From Candidatus Anammoxibacter sp. (GTDB lineage: Bacteria > Planctomycetota > Brocadiia > Brocadiales > Anammoxibacteraceae): 54,032 nucleotides of DNA. Where the stretch lies: assembly GCA_021777055.1 (NCBI GenBank), contig JAIQZO010000104.1, forward strand, positions 1 to 54,032. The letters are read 5' to 3'. Below, one piece after another: positions 17,642 to 27,205 of the stretch; position 1 is the stretch's first letter, and each line of letters opens with the position of its first letter. Both the position numbers and the translations under genes were made by a program. The notes beneath the pieces are model-generated. The model saw only the letters and a list, made by a program, of their open reading frames with translations. It searched no databases and was not told the DNA's origin.

Positions 17642-18391
17642 ATGAAAACCAGAAAGATTTCATCTTTTCTCATAATACTATCCCTATTGTCCATCTTTAT
17701 CGGATTAAAGGCCTCTTACGGGTACACCCTTTTATCCGGCATCTCTGTATTTGAGGGTAATCAAGGCGTTACTATTTTCGAAGTAAGGTCCGGAACACCG
17801 GCAAATAATGCAGGCATAAAAAAAGGGGACGTGATACTGGAGCTTGATAAAAAAAAGGTTAAGACAATAGATGATTATGTTAACTTTTCCAAGTCCTTGC
17901 CCAAGAATAAACATGAAATAGTTGTTCTAGTAAAAAGAGCTAAGAAAACGTTTACATTAAAGCTGGAAGATTATAGTATTCCTATAAAAAATTATTGGGG
18001 TCTAAAAATACCTGTATCTAAAAAAAAACCGCCAAAGAATAGAAACCCACATGATTACTGGATTAGTGAACAAAAAAGGTTTCTAAGCTCTATTAATAAG
18101 AATACACCACATAAAACCAAAATTGCCATATATCACAAAGCAATTAACAGTTTGTTTTACGCTCTACACCATAAACCTGAAAAGGTCGAAAACATGGTGT
18201 TAATTGCCAGCCTATTTAAGAAAATAGGAGAAGCGTCTATAAATAACGGCCCAAGAGAAGAGTATGTAAATAATTTTAAGATTGCCATAAAACTTTATAA
18301 AAAAAGTATGTCTAAAAAACAACTGCCGAAAGAAACGCTTATAAAGATTCGTGAAAACCTAATGAACATTGAAAATTTGCTTAAGCAGTAA
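17642..18391 (+). CDS. Secreted or membrane-anchored PDZ-domain protein
   Basis: 249 residues. An N-terminal hydrophobic segment (about 9-27) acts as signal peptide or anchor. A PDZ domain follows (about 30-105; GVTIFEVRSGTPANNAGIKKGDVILELDKKKV). The C-terminal half is lysine-rich and helical, without a recognised catalytic domain, so it is not a protease of the HtrA or Ctp type. It lies 23 bases before the lipoprotein gene, suggesting a shared envelope role, possibly as a scaffold. Confidence 0.8.
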   Translation: MKTRKISSFLIILSLLSIFIGLKASYGYTLLSGISVFEGNQGVTIFEVRSGTPANNAGIKKGDVILELDKKKVKTIDDYVNFSKSLPKNKHEIVVLVKRAKKTFTLKLEDYSIPIKNYWGLKIPVSKKKPPKNRNPHDYWISEQKRFLSSINKNTPHKTKIAIYHKAINSLFYALHHKPEKVENMVLIASLFKKIGEASINNGPREEYVNNFKIAIKLYKKSMSKKQLPKETLIKIRENLMNIENLLKQ

Positions 18392-18414
18392 GACTACTTT
18401 GTAAAACAAGACCT

Positions 18415-19341
18415 ATGATGCGAAATGTTTTGATAATGTTCTCCATATTAATTATCATTTCCGGGTGTGCAACTGTAGAAGTAATCACATTTCAAGCCGA
18501 GGAAGCTAAACACATTGACAAAGTATCCATTCTTGGCCCCGAACAGAGCAGCCCATTAACCGCTAGTATTACCGGCGATGCAAATATGTTTTACATATTA
18601 ATGGGGCCAACAATTATACCTCAGATAATGATGGGATTTGCTACACGCCAAGCGAATAATGAAGAAGCGGACTATTTAAATGATTTGATCTTTGATTTTA
18701 ATATAGAGGAAATCTTCAGGGATAAGTTTAGACACGAACTTGAAGTAAACACATTTTTTAAACCTGTAGTAGAAAGCAGGGATTCAGACAATCATGAACT
18801 AATGGATTTGATAAATAAATTCCCGAAATCACATGAAGACTACATTAAGATAGCAGACGCTATGGGCACAGACACCATAATAGAACTTTCTGTCTATTCT
18901 TACAGTCTGAAAGATCCCGGAATCTGGTGGGACCCCAATGTTATTTTGACCGTGGATGCACGAATGACTCGTCCTAAGGACAACAAAATTCTCTGGCAAA
19001 ACAGAATGACGGAAAATACTAAGCGCAAACCTATGGGCCTTGATTATATGTATTACAGGGAAAACAACGGGGAACTCTTACGCCTTGAACTTGAAGCCGC
19101 CGCAGAGATTGTTGCAAAGGCTTTGGTACTGGACCTTGGTTTTAAGATAAAAGGCGGAATAAATGATATAAGAGAGATTGTTACGGAAAAAGTAATCGAA
19201 ACAGTGGAAGAGTATAGGGTCCTGTACCCGTATCCGGGTACAGGACCCGGATACGGACACAGCAGAGGTACCGGATACGGACACAGCAGAGGTAATAGAA
19301 CTACCCCTCAAGGGTTTTCAATAAATGCAGGGATAAGATAG
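18415..19341 (+). CDS. Lipoprotein of unknown function with Gly-Tyr-rich C-terminal repeats
   Basis: 308 residues. The N-terminus ends in a lipobox (IIISGC, Cys about residue 18), so it should be lipidated. The middle has a domain with DTIIELSVYSYSLK and VDARMTRPKDNKILWQNRM, a pattern like envelope lipoproteins that bind peptides or form complexes, but no named family is claimed. The C-terminus contains two copies of GYGHSRG after a proline/glycine run, encoded by a 24-base tandem repeat. A perfect 14-bp inverted repeat lies inside the coding sequence at 19217-19248. It follows the PDZ gene and precedes argB by 75 bases. Confidence 0.75.
   Translation: MMRNVLIMFSILIIISGCATVEVITFQAEEAKHIDKVSILGPEQSSPLTASITGDANMFYILMGPTIIPQIMMGFATRQANNEEADYLNDLIFDFNIEEIFRDKFRHELEVNTFFKPVVESRDSDNHELMDLINKFPKSHEDYIKIADAMGTDTIIELSVYSYSLKDPGIWWDPNVILTVDARMTRPKDNKILWQNRMTENTKRKPMGLDYMYYRENNGELLRLELEAAAEIVAKALVLDLGFKIKGGINDIREIVTEKVIETVEEYRVLYPYPGTGPGYGHSRGTGYGHSRGNRTTPQGFSINAGIR
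19217..19294 (+). repeat. Perfect stem-loop followed by a 24-base tandem repeat, inside the lipoprotein gene
   Basis: Arms GGGTCCTGTACCCG and CGGGTACAGGACCC pair perfectly around a TATC loop (19217-19248). Directly after, a 24-base unit starting GGATACGGACACAGCAGAGG occurs nearly twice (19249-19272 and 19273-19294). All of it is in frame and encodes the Gly/Tyr/Pro tail. Confidence 0.9.
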
Positions 19342-19416
19342 CAAAGAGAAAGGGGACCAAAAGTTCGAGTTTTTAATATTCTAAAGGGTTCGACATTAAT
19401 TAACTAAAATAGATTT

Positions 19417-20286
19417 ATGGAACACGCTATTCAAAAAGCAGATATATTGATTGAAGCACTTCCCTATATACAGGCATTTAACGGAAAAATGGTATTAATA
19501 AAATTGGGCGGCAGTGCAATGAAAAAAGAATCCGTTATGCTTGGTGTATTGGAGGATATAGTTTTTCTTAAAGCTGTTGGAATTATGCCTATTTTAGTGC
19601 ACGGTGGCGGGCCACATATTAACGAAGAACTAGCAAAAGCCCAAAAAAAATCATCATTCATTAAAGGCCACAGGGTAACAGACAGAGAAACACTAGATAT
19701 AGTGGTGAAGGTAACCACAGAAATAAGCAGATTAATAGCCACTGCCATTGAGAAATACGGCGGCAAGGCCACCTGCCTATGTGATCTGGAAACTCCTGCA
19801 GTTGAAGCAGAAAAACTTATCTTTAACAATGCCGGTCCTGATGAAGATCTAGGATTCGTAGGTAAGGTATCACGTATAGACACTAAAATCGTTCGTGAAA
19901 TTTGTGATAGCGGTAGCATTCCGGTAATTGCACCCATCGCTAAAGGGAGAGACGAAAAAGTTTTCAATATTAATGCTGATAGTGTCGCCTCAATAGTTGC
20001 ACAATCTCTAATAGTAGAAAAACTTGTACTTCTCTCTGATACTCACGGCATCATGACTGAGCCAGGTAATGAAGACTCTTTCGCTTCTACTTTACATGAA
20101 AAAGAGATAGAATCTTTGATTCAAAAAAAAGTCATTACAGAAGGCATGCTTCCAAAAGTCAACGCATGTATTTCTGTTCTATTAAAAGGTGTTAAAAAGG
20201 CACACATTATTGATGGTCGCATTCCACACTCTTTACTGTTGGAAATCTTTACGGTAAAAGGTGTTGGTACTCAAGTGCTAGTATAG
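19417..20286 (+). CDS. argB: Acetylglutamate kinase
   Basis: Phosphorylates N-acetylglutamate with ATP, the second step of arginine synthesis. The 289 residues carry KLGGSAM at the start of the kinase fold, PILVHGGGPHIN for substrate binding, NINADSVASIVAQSL and the C-terminal GTQVLV. Length and motifs are typical of the cyclic-pathway enzyme. It leads the argB-argD-argF group; argD begins 41 bases after its stop. Confidence 0.96.
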   Translation: MEHAIQKADILIEALPYIQAFNGKMVLIKLGGSAMKKESVMLGVLEDIVFLKAVGIMPILVHGGGPHINEELAKAQKKSSFIKGHRVTDRETLDIVVKVTTEISRLIATAIEKYGGKATCLCDLETPAVEAEKLIFNNAGPDEDLGFVGKVSRIDTKIVREICDSGSIPVIAPIAKGRDEKVFNINADSVASIVAQSLIVEKLVLLSDTHGIMTEPGNEDSFASTLHEKEIESLIQKKVITEGMLPKVNACISVLLKGVKKAHIIDGRIPHSLLLEIFTVKGVGTQVLV

Positions 20287-20327
20287 ATTTAAATAAATAT
20301 TTCGATATAAATTTAAGGAAACAAAAA

Positions 20328-21524
20328 ATGCAAACAACTGATGAGATTATAAAGCTTTATGACGATTATGTTATACCTAATTATATACGTCACCCCATTG
20401 TTCAAGTAAAAGGTGATGGAGTCTACATATGGGACGCTAACGGAAAACGATACCTTGACCTGTTTTCAGGATGGGCAGTAAGCAACCTAGGTCATTGTCA
20501 TCCAAACGTTGTAGATGCAATACAAAAGCAAGCCGCCCTTCTACAACATGCGCCAAATATTTATTATACTGTACCCCAGGGAGAGCTTGCTAAACGTATC
20601 TCAGTGAACTCTTTTGGCGGACAATGTTTTTTCTGTAATAGTGGTGCTGAAGCGAATGAAGCCGCCATAAAATTGGCACGTATTCATAACGAAGATAAGG
20701 GAAAATTTAAGATTATTACCATGAATGACTCTTTTCACGGTCGTACATTAGCAACTCTAACCGCTACCGGACAGCCCAAATACCATAAAGGGTTTGCTCC
20801 ACTGGTTACAGGCTTTGCCTATGCACCGTTTGGAGACCTGGCGCAAGTAGAGAAACTGGTTGACGATGAAACATGTGCCATAATGCTAGAAACTGTTCAG
20901 GGTGAAGGCGGAATAAACATCCCCACTATGGAATATATAAAAGGAATTCGCGAATTGTGTGACCGTAACGACATCCTGCTAATACTGGATGAGGTTCAGT
21001 GTGGAATGGGCAGAACAGGAAAGCACTTTGCATATCAGCATTATGGAATAGAACCGGATATAATGACCCTGGCAAAGGCATTAGGTGGCGCCATAGCAAT
21101 AGGAGCAATGACCGCAAGAAAAGAGATAGCAAAGAGCCTTGTTCCAGGAACACACGCATCAACATTCGGCGGTAATCCATTGGCGTGCGCCGCAGGAGTT
21201 GCAGTATTTGACACAATGAAGAGCGAAAATATGTTGGATAATGTCAATAAGATGGGTACATATTTAAGAGAACAGCTGGATAAACTAGCAAAAGAGTTTG
21301 ATATAATAAAAGAAGTCCGTACCCTGGGACTCATGATTGGTGTTGAATTAACAATACCTACGTCCGATATTGTAAAAAAATGTATGGATGCTGGACTTTT
21401 TGTCAATAGCACCCACGATACAGTAATCAGAATCATGCCGCAGCTTAATGTAAAAAAAGAGCATCTGGATGAGGGGATAAGAATTTTAAAGCAAGTATTA
21501 CAAACTGAAGCACAAAAGGTGTAA
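20328..21524 (+). CDS. argD: Acetylornithine aminotransferase
   Basis: Class III PLP aminotransferase converting N-acetylglutamate semialdehyde to N-acetylornithine. The 398 residues contain LDLFSGWAVSNLGHCHP, FFCNSGAEANEAAIKLAR, FHGRTLATLTATGQ, LDEVQCGMGRTG and the PLP lysine in MTLAKALGGAIAIGA. It sits between argB and argF with one base between its stop and the argF start, so translation of argF is likely coupled. Its best frame ends QTEAQKV. Confidence 0.95.
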   Translation: MQTTDEIIKLYDDYVIPNYIRHPIVQVKGDGVYIWDANGKRYLDLFSGWAVSNLGHCHPNVVDAIQKQAALLQHAPNIYYTVPQGELAKRISVNSFGGQCFFCNSGAEANEAAIKLARIHNEDKGKFKIITMNDSFHGRTLATLTATGQPKYHKGFAPLVTGFAYAPFGDLAQVEKLVDDETCAIMLETVQGEGGINIPTMEYIKGIRELCDRNDILLILDEVQCGMGRTGKHFAYQHYGIEPDIMTLAKALGGAIAIGAMTARKEIAKSLVPGTHASTFGGNPLACAAGVAVFDTMKSENMLDNVNKMGTYLREQLDKLAKEFDIIKEVRTLGLMIGVELTIPTSDIVKKCMDAGLFVNSTHDTVIRIMPQLNVKKEHLDEGIRILKQVLQTEAQKV

Positions 21525-21525
21525 A

Positions 21526-22446
21526 ATGAACACTAAAAACATTACATCTGTTATTGATTTATCAAATAGCGATATAAACGAAATATTTTCAGTTACTCAT
21601 CAGCTGAAGAAATCAGATTTAACGAACAACATCAATTCCCTTACTGGAAAGATACTGGGAATGATATTCGAGAAAAGCTCCATGCGTACAAGAGTATCAT
21701 TTGAAGTGGCCATGACGCAGCTTGGCGGCCATGCAATATATCTGACGAAACAAGATATTGATCTCGGAAAACGAGAATCAATAAAAGATGGAGCAAATGT
21801 GCTATCAAGATATGTTGACTGTATAACAATCAGGACATATGCACACAAAACCGTATTAGAACTGGCAAAGGAAGCTTCAGTTCCTGTAATTAATGCACTG
21901 TCTGACTATTCTCACCCATGCCAGGCTCTTGCGGATCTTTTTACCATAAAAGAGAAATTCGGCACACTAGACAATATTACAGTCTCTTTTATCGGTGATG
22001 GAAACAATGTTGCTCGTTCCCTTGCCTTTTTGTGTTCAAAACTCGGCGTATCATTCAAAATTGCTTTTCCTGAAAAGTATGGATTGGATAAAGAAACGAT
22101 ATCAATCGTGAATGATATTGCTGAAAACGATGCAAAGTTTACTATTTGCAAAAGTCCTGAAGACGCAGTTAAAGACACAAACGTTATATACACTGATACA
22201 TGGACAAGTATGGGGCAGGAAAGTGAAGCAGAAGTACGCAGGGCAGACTTTAAGGATTATCAAGTTAACAATAAACTTACATCTTTTGCAGACAAAGATG
22301 TAATAATAATGCACTGCCTACCTGCACATAGGGGAGAAGAAATAACTGACGAGGTAATTGACGGACCAAATTCCGCCGTGTATGACCAAGCAGAAAATAG
22401 AATGCATATAGAAAAAGCGCTGTTAAAACTGTTGCTTACGCAATAG
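21526..22446 (+). CDS. argF: Ornithine carbamoyltransferase
   Basis: Joins carbamoyl phosphate and ornithine to citrulline. The carbamoyl-phosphate site is SMRTRVSFE, a common variant of STRTR, with HPCQALADL; the ornithine site is MHCLPAHRGEE. Length 306 is normal. It closes the argBDF group; argG and argH are not in the window. A foldback repeat begins on its stop codon (22444-22446). Confidence 0.96.
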   Translation: MNTKNITSVIDLSNSDINEIFSVTHQLKKSDLTNNINSLTGKILGMIFEKSSMRTRVSFEVAMTQLGGHAIYLTKQDIDLGKRESIKDGANVLSRYVDCITIRTYAHKTVLELAKEASVPVINALSDYSHPCQALADLFTIKEKFGTLDNITVSFIGDGNNVARSLAFLCSKLGVSFKIAFPEKYGLDKETISIVNDIAENDAKFTICKSPEDAVKDTNVIYTDTWTSMGQESEAEVRRADFKDYQVNNKLTSFADKDVIIMHCLPAHRGEEITDEVIDGPNSAVYDQAENRMHIEKALLKLLLTQ

Positions 22447-22565
22447 GCTGAAGGCTGAAGACTGAAGGTAAAAGCTTAAAAGTGAAAAGCAAAAGGCTGT
22501 GGGCATTTACCTTCAACCTGTCGACTAAAGAGCTTTACGCTTTTACATTCAGTCTTCAGCCTATT
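22442..22565. repeat. Foldback repeat overlapping the argF stop codon
   Basis: Left arm begins AATAGGCTGAAGGCTGAAGA (22442) and the right arm ends GTCTTCAGCCTATT (22565). The arms pair over about 27 bases apart from a 7-base internal duplication (GGCTGAA) in the left arm. The inner part contains AAGTGAAAAGC, also found at 27972. It may end the arg transcript, although no T-run follows. Confidence 0.8.
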
Positions 22566-22620
22566 CACCTAATTTATAAACCTTTGATCATATACAACAA
22601 GAGTTTGTTTATTAATCCAT

Positions 22621-23337
22621 ATGAGAGATAATAATAGAAAACCTGACGAGCTAAGACCCGTTAAGATAGAAAGAAATTTCACAAAAAATGCAGCAGGTTC
22701 GGTATTAATCGAATCTGGTAATACGAAAATCCTATGTACGGCTTCAGTAGAGGAATCCGTGCCCCCTTATATTAAAGGTACAGGTAAGGGCTGGATAACT
22801 GCAGAATACTCACTTTTACCAGGATCAACACACAAAAGGGTCATAAGAGAGATTAGCAAATCAAAGATTAGCGGAAGAACACATGAGATACAAAGATTGA
22901 TAGGACGTTCCATGCGCAGCATTGTAAATCTTGCAGGGTTTGGAGAACGAACAATCTGGATAGATTGTGATGTCCTTCAGGCTGACGGTGGAACGCGAAC
23001 AACTGCAATTACGGGTGGATATATAGCAATGGCAGACGCATTTCAAAAGATGAAGAAAAACAAGATGATAAAAGAGATTCCCATCATTGATAGTATAGCT
23101 TCAGTCAGTGTAGGCATTGTAAAAGGTACATGTGTGATGGATTTATCTTATGCGGAAGACAGCAATGCTGATGTAGATATGAACATTGTTGTCACTGGTA
23201 GAGGGGAATTTGTGGAAATTCAGGGAACAGGTGAGCGGACGACCTTCAGCGATGAGCAGCTTGGATTGATGATAAATTATGCAAAAAAAGGGATAAAAGA
23301 GCTTACAGAAATTCAGACCCAGACACTGGAAGCGTAA
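22621..23337 (+). CDS. rph: Ribonuclease PH
   Basis: Phosphorolytic 3'-exoribonuclease that trims tRNA 3' ends. The 238 residues begin with RPDELRPVKIE-like sequence (KPDELRPVKIERNFTKNAAGSVLIESGNTKILC), and contain GKGWITAEYSLLPGST, GRTHEIQRLIGRSMR and the phosphate-binding DCDVLQADGGTRTTAITG. Full length. It stands after the arg genes, separated by the foldback, and is convergent with the archease gene (53 bases between). Confidence 0.96.
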   Translation: MRDNNRKPDELRPVKIERNFTKNAAGSVLIESGNTKILCTASVEESVPPYIKGTGKGWITAEYSLLPGSTHKRVIREISKSKISGRTHEIQRLIGRSMRSIVNLAGFGERTIWIDCDVLQADGGTRTTAITGGYIAMADAFQKMKKNKMIKEIPIIDSIASVSVGIVKGTCVMDLSYAEDSNADVDMNIVVTGRGEFVEIQGTGERTTFSDEQLGLMINYAKKGIKELTEIQTQTLEA

Positions 23338-23390
23338 ACTTAAATATAGGAATTGGCGATTACTTCACACGAAAAATCAGATATAATCCA

Positions 23391-23849
23391 TTACAAATCA
23401 AAGATTATCCTTGCAAACCACTTTCCTCCACCTTTCTTAACTGTTAGCTGATGATGGGTAACTGCTTTAACCTCTGTGAATATAACATGTTTTTCGTGAT
23501 CAAATATCTCACCATGCCCCATGGCCTTAAGGTAAAAAGTCTGCCGTGGGGACGAGTTCCCAATATCAGGTGTTGGCCATATATTATCTATTTCAAATTC
23601 TTTAAAAATGAGATAGTTAACCTCAAAATGGTATATAATCTCATGGAGCCAGTTTATCATTAACTGTTCCAGATCATCCCCGGCAACACATATCTCTTTT
23701 CTAACTACTTTATTAACTCTGGAAACATCTGTCAATGTATCTGAAAGTGCCATTGCCGCAGTTGCAAACAATAGTTTTAGATCCTCACCAAAGACCTCTA
23801 TGCCAAGATCTGCAGTGTGATCAATGAGTTTGTAATTCCCATGCTTCAT
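23391..23849 (-). CDS. Archease
   Basis: Activator of the RNA ligase RtcB. The 152 residues carry the family signatures YKLIDHTADLGIEVFGEDL at the N-terminus, a middle WLHEIIYHFE and a C-terminal EVKAVTHHQLTVKKG, with the metal-binding Asp (in DHTADLG) kept. In many bacteria it neighbours rtcB, but no rtcB is seen here. Its start overlaps the end of the AsmA-like gene by 4 bases, so it is co-translated with an envelope protein, an odd pairing. Confidence 0.93.
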   Translation of the reverse strand: MKHGNYKLIDHTADLGIEVFGEDLKLLFATAAMALSDTLTDVSRVNKVVRKEICVAGDDLEQLMINWLHEIIYHFEVNYLIFKEFEIDNIWPTPDIGNSSPRQTFYLKAMGHGEIFDHEKHVIFTEVKAVTHHQLTVKKGGGKWFARIIFDL

Positions 23850-26467
23850 TTCTCTTCAGACACATTGGTAGTTGAAGTTCCAGATCCGTTGCCTACTGTT
23901 GGAATCAGCTCTATAACGTTTTTAATTGGTTTCTTTATAGGTTCAAACATTGAAAGACTGCTCGTTGGTTCGGCAATTGTACCGCCGACATGAACCTTTG
24001 TTAAGCTCTTACGTACCCCACCAACCACAAAATCAAAAAGAGGTCCCACTATCGGTATATCCTTTAGTGTATTTTTTGTAAATTCTACTACAACTCTTAC
24101 ATCAAGATCACCATTAAACCCTACCGTTCCCCTTGCGACCAGTTCCACTGTATCACTGTATACCTTCGCCTCAGTTATTTCTATAATATCATCTTTGATT
24201 ACAAAGTTTATTCTTCCAGAGTGAAAGACCACTTTTGTGGGCAGCCCGAAATTCAGTATATTAATAACACTCAGGGCAACAGGAACATCAGAGATACTTC
24301 CTTCGTAAAGGTTTACATGACCAGATGCAAGTAGTTTGCTCTGATCCTTCGCGTCTCTGTTAAACTTAACCTTTCCACTAAGTAGACCTGGCCATTCTTG
24401 ATCTGTCTTAAAAAGATTTCGGAAAAGTTTCTCCATATCCACATCTTTAAAACTAAAAGCACCGTCATATTTGTAGAATGAATTTTCTACGTCAACACTT
24501 ATCGCTCCATTTACCTTTCCATCAAAGCACTTACCAGCAATATTGTCAGCGGAGATATTGTTTCCTATGGCTTTAATTATACCATTAACACCATTAAGGG
24601 ATACCAAAGATTTTTTATCTGTAAAAGTAGACCCTTTGCAATTTACTGTAATAGATGTTTCAGGTTTTATACCTAGATCTCTTTGGTCAAATACAACATC
24701 CAATCCTATCTTGCCCGCAAGTCTGAAGTTCTCCAGATTTTTACCATATTTATCGGGCAGATTTGAAAGAAACTTATCGGATAGATTTACATCTGGTACA
24801 TTTATATTAATAAGCTTCATAGGGTTATTCATACCAAATTCACCGCTGAAATTAATCGGAACTACCTGTTGGCCATCGTCAAAATACCCTTTAAAGTCCT
24901 TCAACTGAACACTGCCACCGCCTCCACCGCCCAGCCGACTCTTTTCAACCCTGTTACTTACAACAATCTTCCCATTGACATCATTTAACGGTACGGGCAT
25001 TTCCGGATATATTAAATTCCAGTCTTTACAAATAACTTCTACCTTGTAGTCTTTGCTTATTTTACCATCGTCATTTACGGAATATACCACATCCAGATCT
25101 GCACGACCTCCAGGCTTGAATTTTTTATATAGCTTCTTACATGAATTGGGCAGCTTATCTACAAGCTCTTTAGTTAAAATCACATCGTTTGCTTTTACCA
25201 ATATTTTCTTTACCGGTTTATCTATTTCCATAATAACGTTAAGATTAACGTTTGTGCCCTGTTGGCCATCCTGGTATACATAACCGCTCACATTTTTGAT
25301 ACTTATTCTATTGTTATCCAGAGTCATACGTCCTGCAATCCTGGACGCAGTAAATGGCCACTTAATGTACGTCGCTTCCATGTCCATAAAGTCAATCCTA
25401 ACATGTCTCTCTACTCGCCTTTTACCTCCCGTATTGTTAAGGTTAATAAGGCAATTCATGTCAAGCTTTCCCATAGGTTTATATGTATTCCATATCTTTT
25501 CACCAACAATGGGAACTCCTTTAAAGAAACTCTCTGACACTGACAGCTCTTTTGCGTTTATCTTTAGATTCAACGATGGCATGTTTAAATCAAAATGTCC
25601 AGCGACATTATAACTGCCGTAGAATGGATCCTGCACAAAGCCATTTATCTCCAAATCCTTTAAAGAACCTAAAAAAGGTTTTATAGTCATACCGATCCCT
25701 TTAACATATAGTTCACCGCCAGAGAAGAATTCTTTATCAATAAAATGAAGTATGCCCTCTTTCAAGACTATACCGTCCTTTAATAATCCGCTGTAATTAG
25801 AGAGATCAATATTGTCCGTCAACTCTTTCAACGCATCCATTATCATCCATATGCCGTTTTCTCTCCTGACAATATACAGTTCCGGAGATATTGCAGTAAC
25901 ATCGGTAATCAACAGCTTACCTTTCAGCAGATCAACAGCGCTGTACGCAACTATTACCTTTTCAACGTTAAGCCTGGGATTTTCAATTGTAATCTCTGCA
26001 GTTGGATTTATACTAACGTTGTTAAGTGTAATGCTGTTAAGGTCAATTTGGGCACTCTCTATTAATATCTTGTCTGCACTTGTTTTCCCTCTCTTGACTA
26101 TCTTATTCAGAACAATCTTTCCTGGAATAGTTAAATTTGCATCCTTGACTACAACATCAATATCATCTTTGAGAAACGTAAAGTATTCAATGGTCAATCC
26201 ATTCTCCCGCGTCATGGATAACTTTTCGATCGATACTGTTCCACCTGTATATTGCTCAATCTTCTCAACAATCACATCTTTAAGATTTCCACTGTCCACA
26301 TATTCTCGTAAATAACTATTTACAAGTCGTTGCAAGCCATTTTTCTTTAAATATTTGATATACACAAAATAGCCGGCACCACATATGATCAGAGCAGCAA
26401 TTACAAAAGAGGTTATTGCTGATATAAGAATTACGGATCTTTTTTTTAAGTTCTTTCTTTTTGTCAT
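23846..26467 (-). CDS. AsmA-like inner-membrane-anchored protein
   Basis: 873 residues: a basic N-terminus, one membrane helix (about 12-33) and a long periplasmic region of beta-rich repeats such as KIVLNKIVKRGKTSADKILIESAQIDLNSITL. The C-terminal ~150 residues match the AsmA C-terminal domain (ASGHVNLYEGSISDVPVALSVINIL, then ELVARGTVGFNGDLDVRVVVEF, IVGPLFDFVVGG). Proteins of this AsmA/TamB-like type are thought to move or guide lipids between membranes. It is upstream of archease in a two-gene unit. Confidence 0.85.
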   Translation of the reverse strand: MTKRKNLKKRSVILISAITSFVIAALIICGAGYFVYIKYLKKNGLQRLVNSYLREYVDSGNLKDVIVEKIEQYTGGTVSIEKLSMTRENGLTIEYFTFLKDDIDVVVKDANLTIPGKIVLNKIVKRGKTSADKILIESAQIDLNSITLNNVSINPTAEITIENPRLNVEKVIVAYSAVDLLKGKLLITDVTAISPELYIVRRENGIWMIMDALKELTDNIDLSNYSGLLKDGIVLKEGILHFIDKEFFSGGELYVKGIGMTIKPFLGSLKDLEINGFVQDPFYGSYNVAGHFDLNMPSLNLKINAKELSVSESFFKGVPIVGEKIWNTYKPMGKLDMNCLINLNNTGGKRRVERHVRIDFMDMEATYIKWPFTASRIAGRMTLDNNRISIKNVSGYVYQDGQQGTNVNLNVIMEIDKPVKKILVKANDVILTKELVDKLPNSCKKLYKKFKPGGRADLDVVYSVNDDGKISKDYKVEVICKDWNLIYPEMPVPLNDVNGKIVVSNRVEKSRLGGGGGGSVQLKDFKGYFDDGQQVVPINFSGEFGMNNPMKLININVPDVNLSDKFLSNLPDKYGKNLENFRLAGKIGLDVVFDQRDLGIKPETSITVNCKGSTFTDKKSLVSLNGVNGIIKAIGNNISADNIAGKCFDGKVNGAISVDVENSFYKYDGAFSFKDVDMEKLFRNLFKTDQEWPGLLSGKVKFNRDAKDQSKLLASGHVNLYEGSISDVPVALSVINILNFGLPTKVVFHSGRINFVIKDDIIEITEAKVYSDTVELVARGTVGFNGDLDVRVVVEFTKNTLKDIPIVGPLFDFVVGGVRKSLTKVHVGGTIAEPTSSLSMFEPIKKPIKNVIELIPTVGNGSGTSTTNVSEEK

Positions 26468-26675
26468 ACTAAAATTAAAGCATTATAATATATACTACAA
26501 GTGGTTGTAACACACACCCTTACCTGTTTTTAACTTTAACACTTATTATAACATTATTATTAAGAATTAAGCTCTCTAAAAATGGCACATTTTGCTTAAA
26601 AAAGGAGAATTATAGTTCTGGTAATCATAAATAAAAGATCTATAATAAATACTTTCACTCAGTAAAAATTGGGAA

Positions 26676-26906
26676 TTAATATAACATTACTTTATGAAAA
26701 CTTCTTAAAAAAAAGATTTTGTAGCTTTTCTGGAATAGAGAATCCAGGAGGCGGAAGTCAGTATAATAGAAAACATGATTCAGGAAGTGAATACAAATTT
26801 ACAATTAATAACTCTATTGTAAAACAAGCACAAATCTATGCTTTATTCTGTATTCAGTTCACAGACTCCTGTATTCTGTGTTTTGGTGGCGGCTTCGCCG
26901 CATTAA
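26676..26906 (+). repeat. Family B short repeat, copy B1
   Basis: Starts ATATAACATTACTTTATG and ends in the G+C-rich GGCGGCTTCGCCGCATT. It shares with copy B2 (44441-44732, opposite strand) the run of A/T near its start (AAAAAAAAGATTTTGTAG), CAGGAAGTGAATACAAAT and the doublet of ATTCTGTATTC-like words. It lies directly against copy A1; no coding potential is seen. Confidence 0.75.
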
Positions 26907-27170
26907 TAGTATTACCATGTAAAAACTTCTTTTTTTTAGAAAGAAATTTTTACGTGCATTGTTAAGTCCTTTGCTCCATCACAGTTACTGGCTATTTGAT
27001 ACTAGATGCTTGATGATTTATTTAAACGCCTTAAAACGTTATATCTCAAATTAAATTTGGCACTTTTTATGTTTTGCATCTTGACAAGAAAGATAGAAAT
27101 TGAACTATTTGCCTCTATCCAGTATCTAGAATCTCGTATTCTGGTTGCGGCTTCGCCGCATTATGATATT
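26904..27170 (+). repeat. Family A short repeat, copy A1
   Basis: Starts TAATAGTATTACCATGTAAA, followed by a small hairpin (GTAAAAACTTC and its near complement), and ends TGCGGCTTCGCCGCATTATG. The reverse complements of 30871-31129 and 50150-50410 match along the length (shared TAGATGCTTGATGATTTATT-like and CAAGAAAGATAGAAATTGA-like blocks). No coding potential. Together with B1 it fills the gap before the SpsF-like gene, whose promoter must be within or just after it. Confidence 0.8.
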
Positions 27171-27205
27171 GCAATTACACATTTCAAAACTATAAACGAA
27201 AAAAA

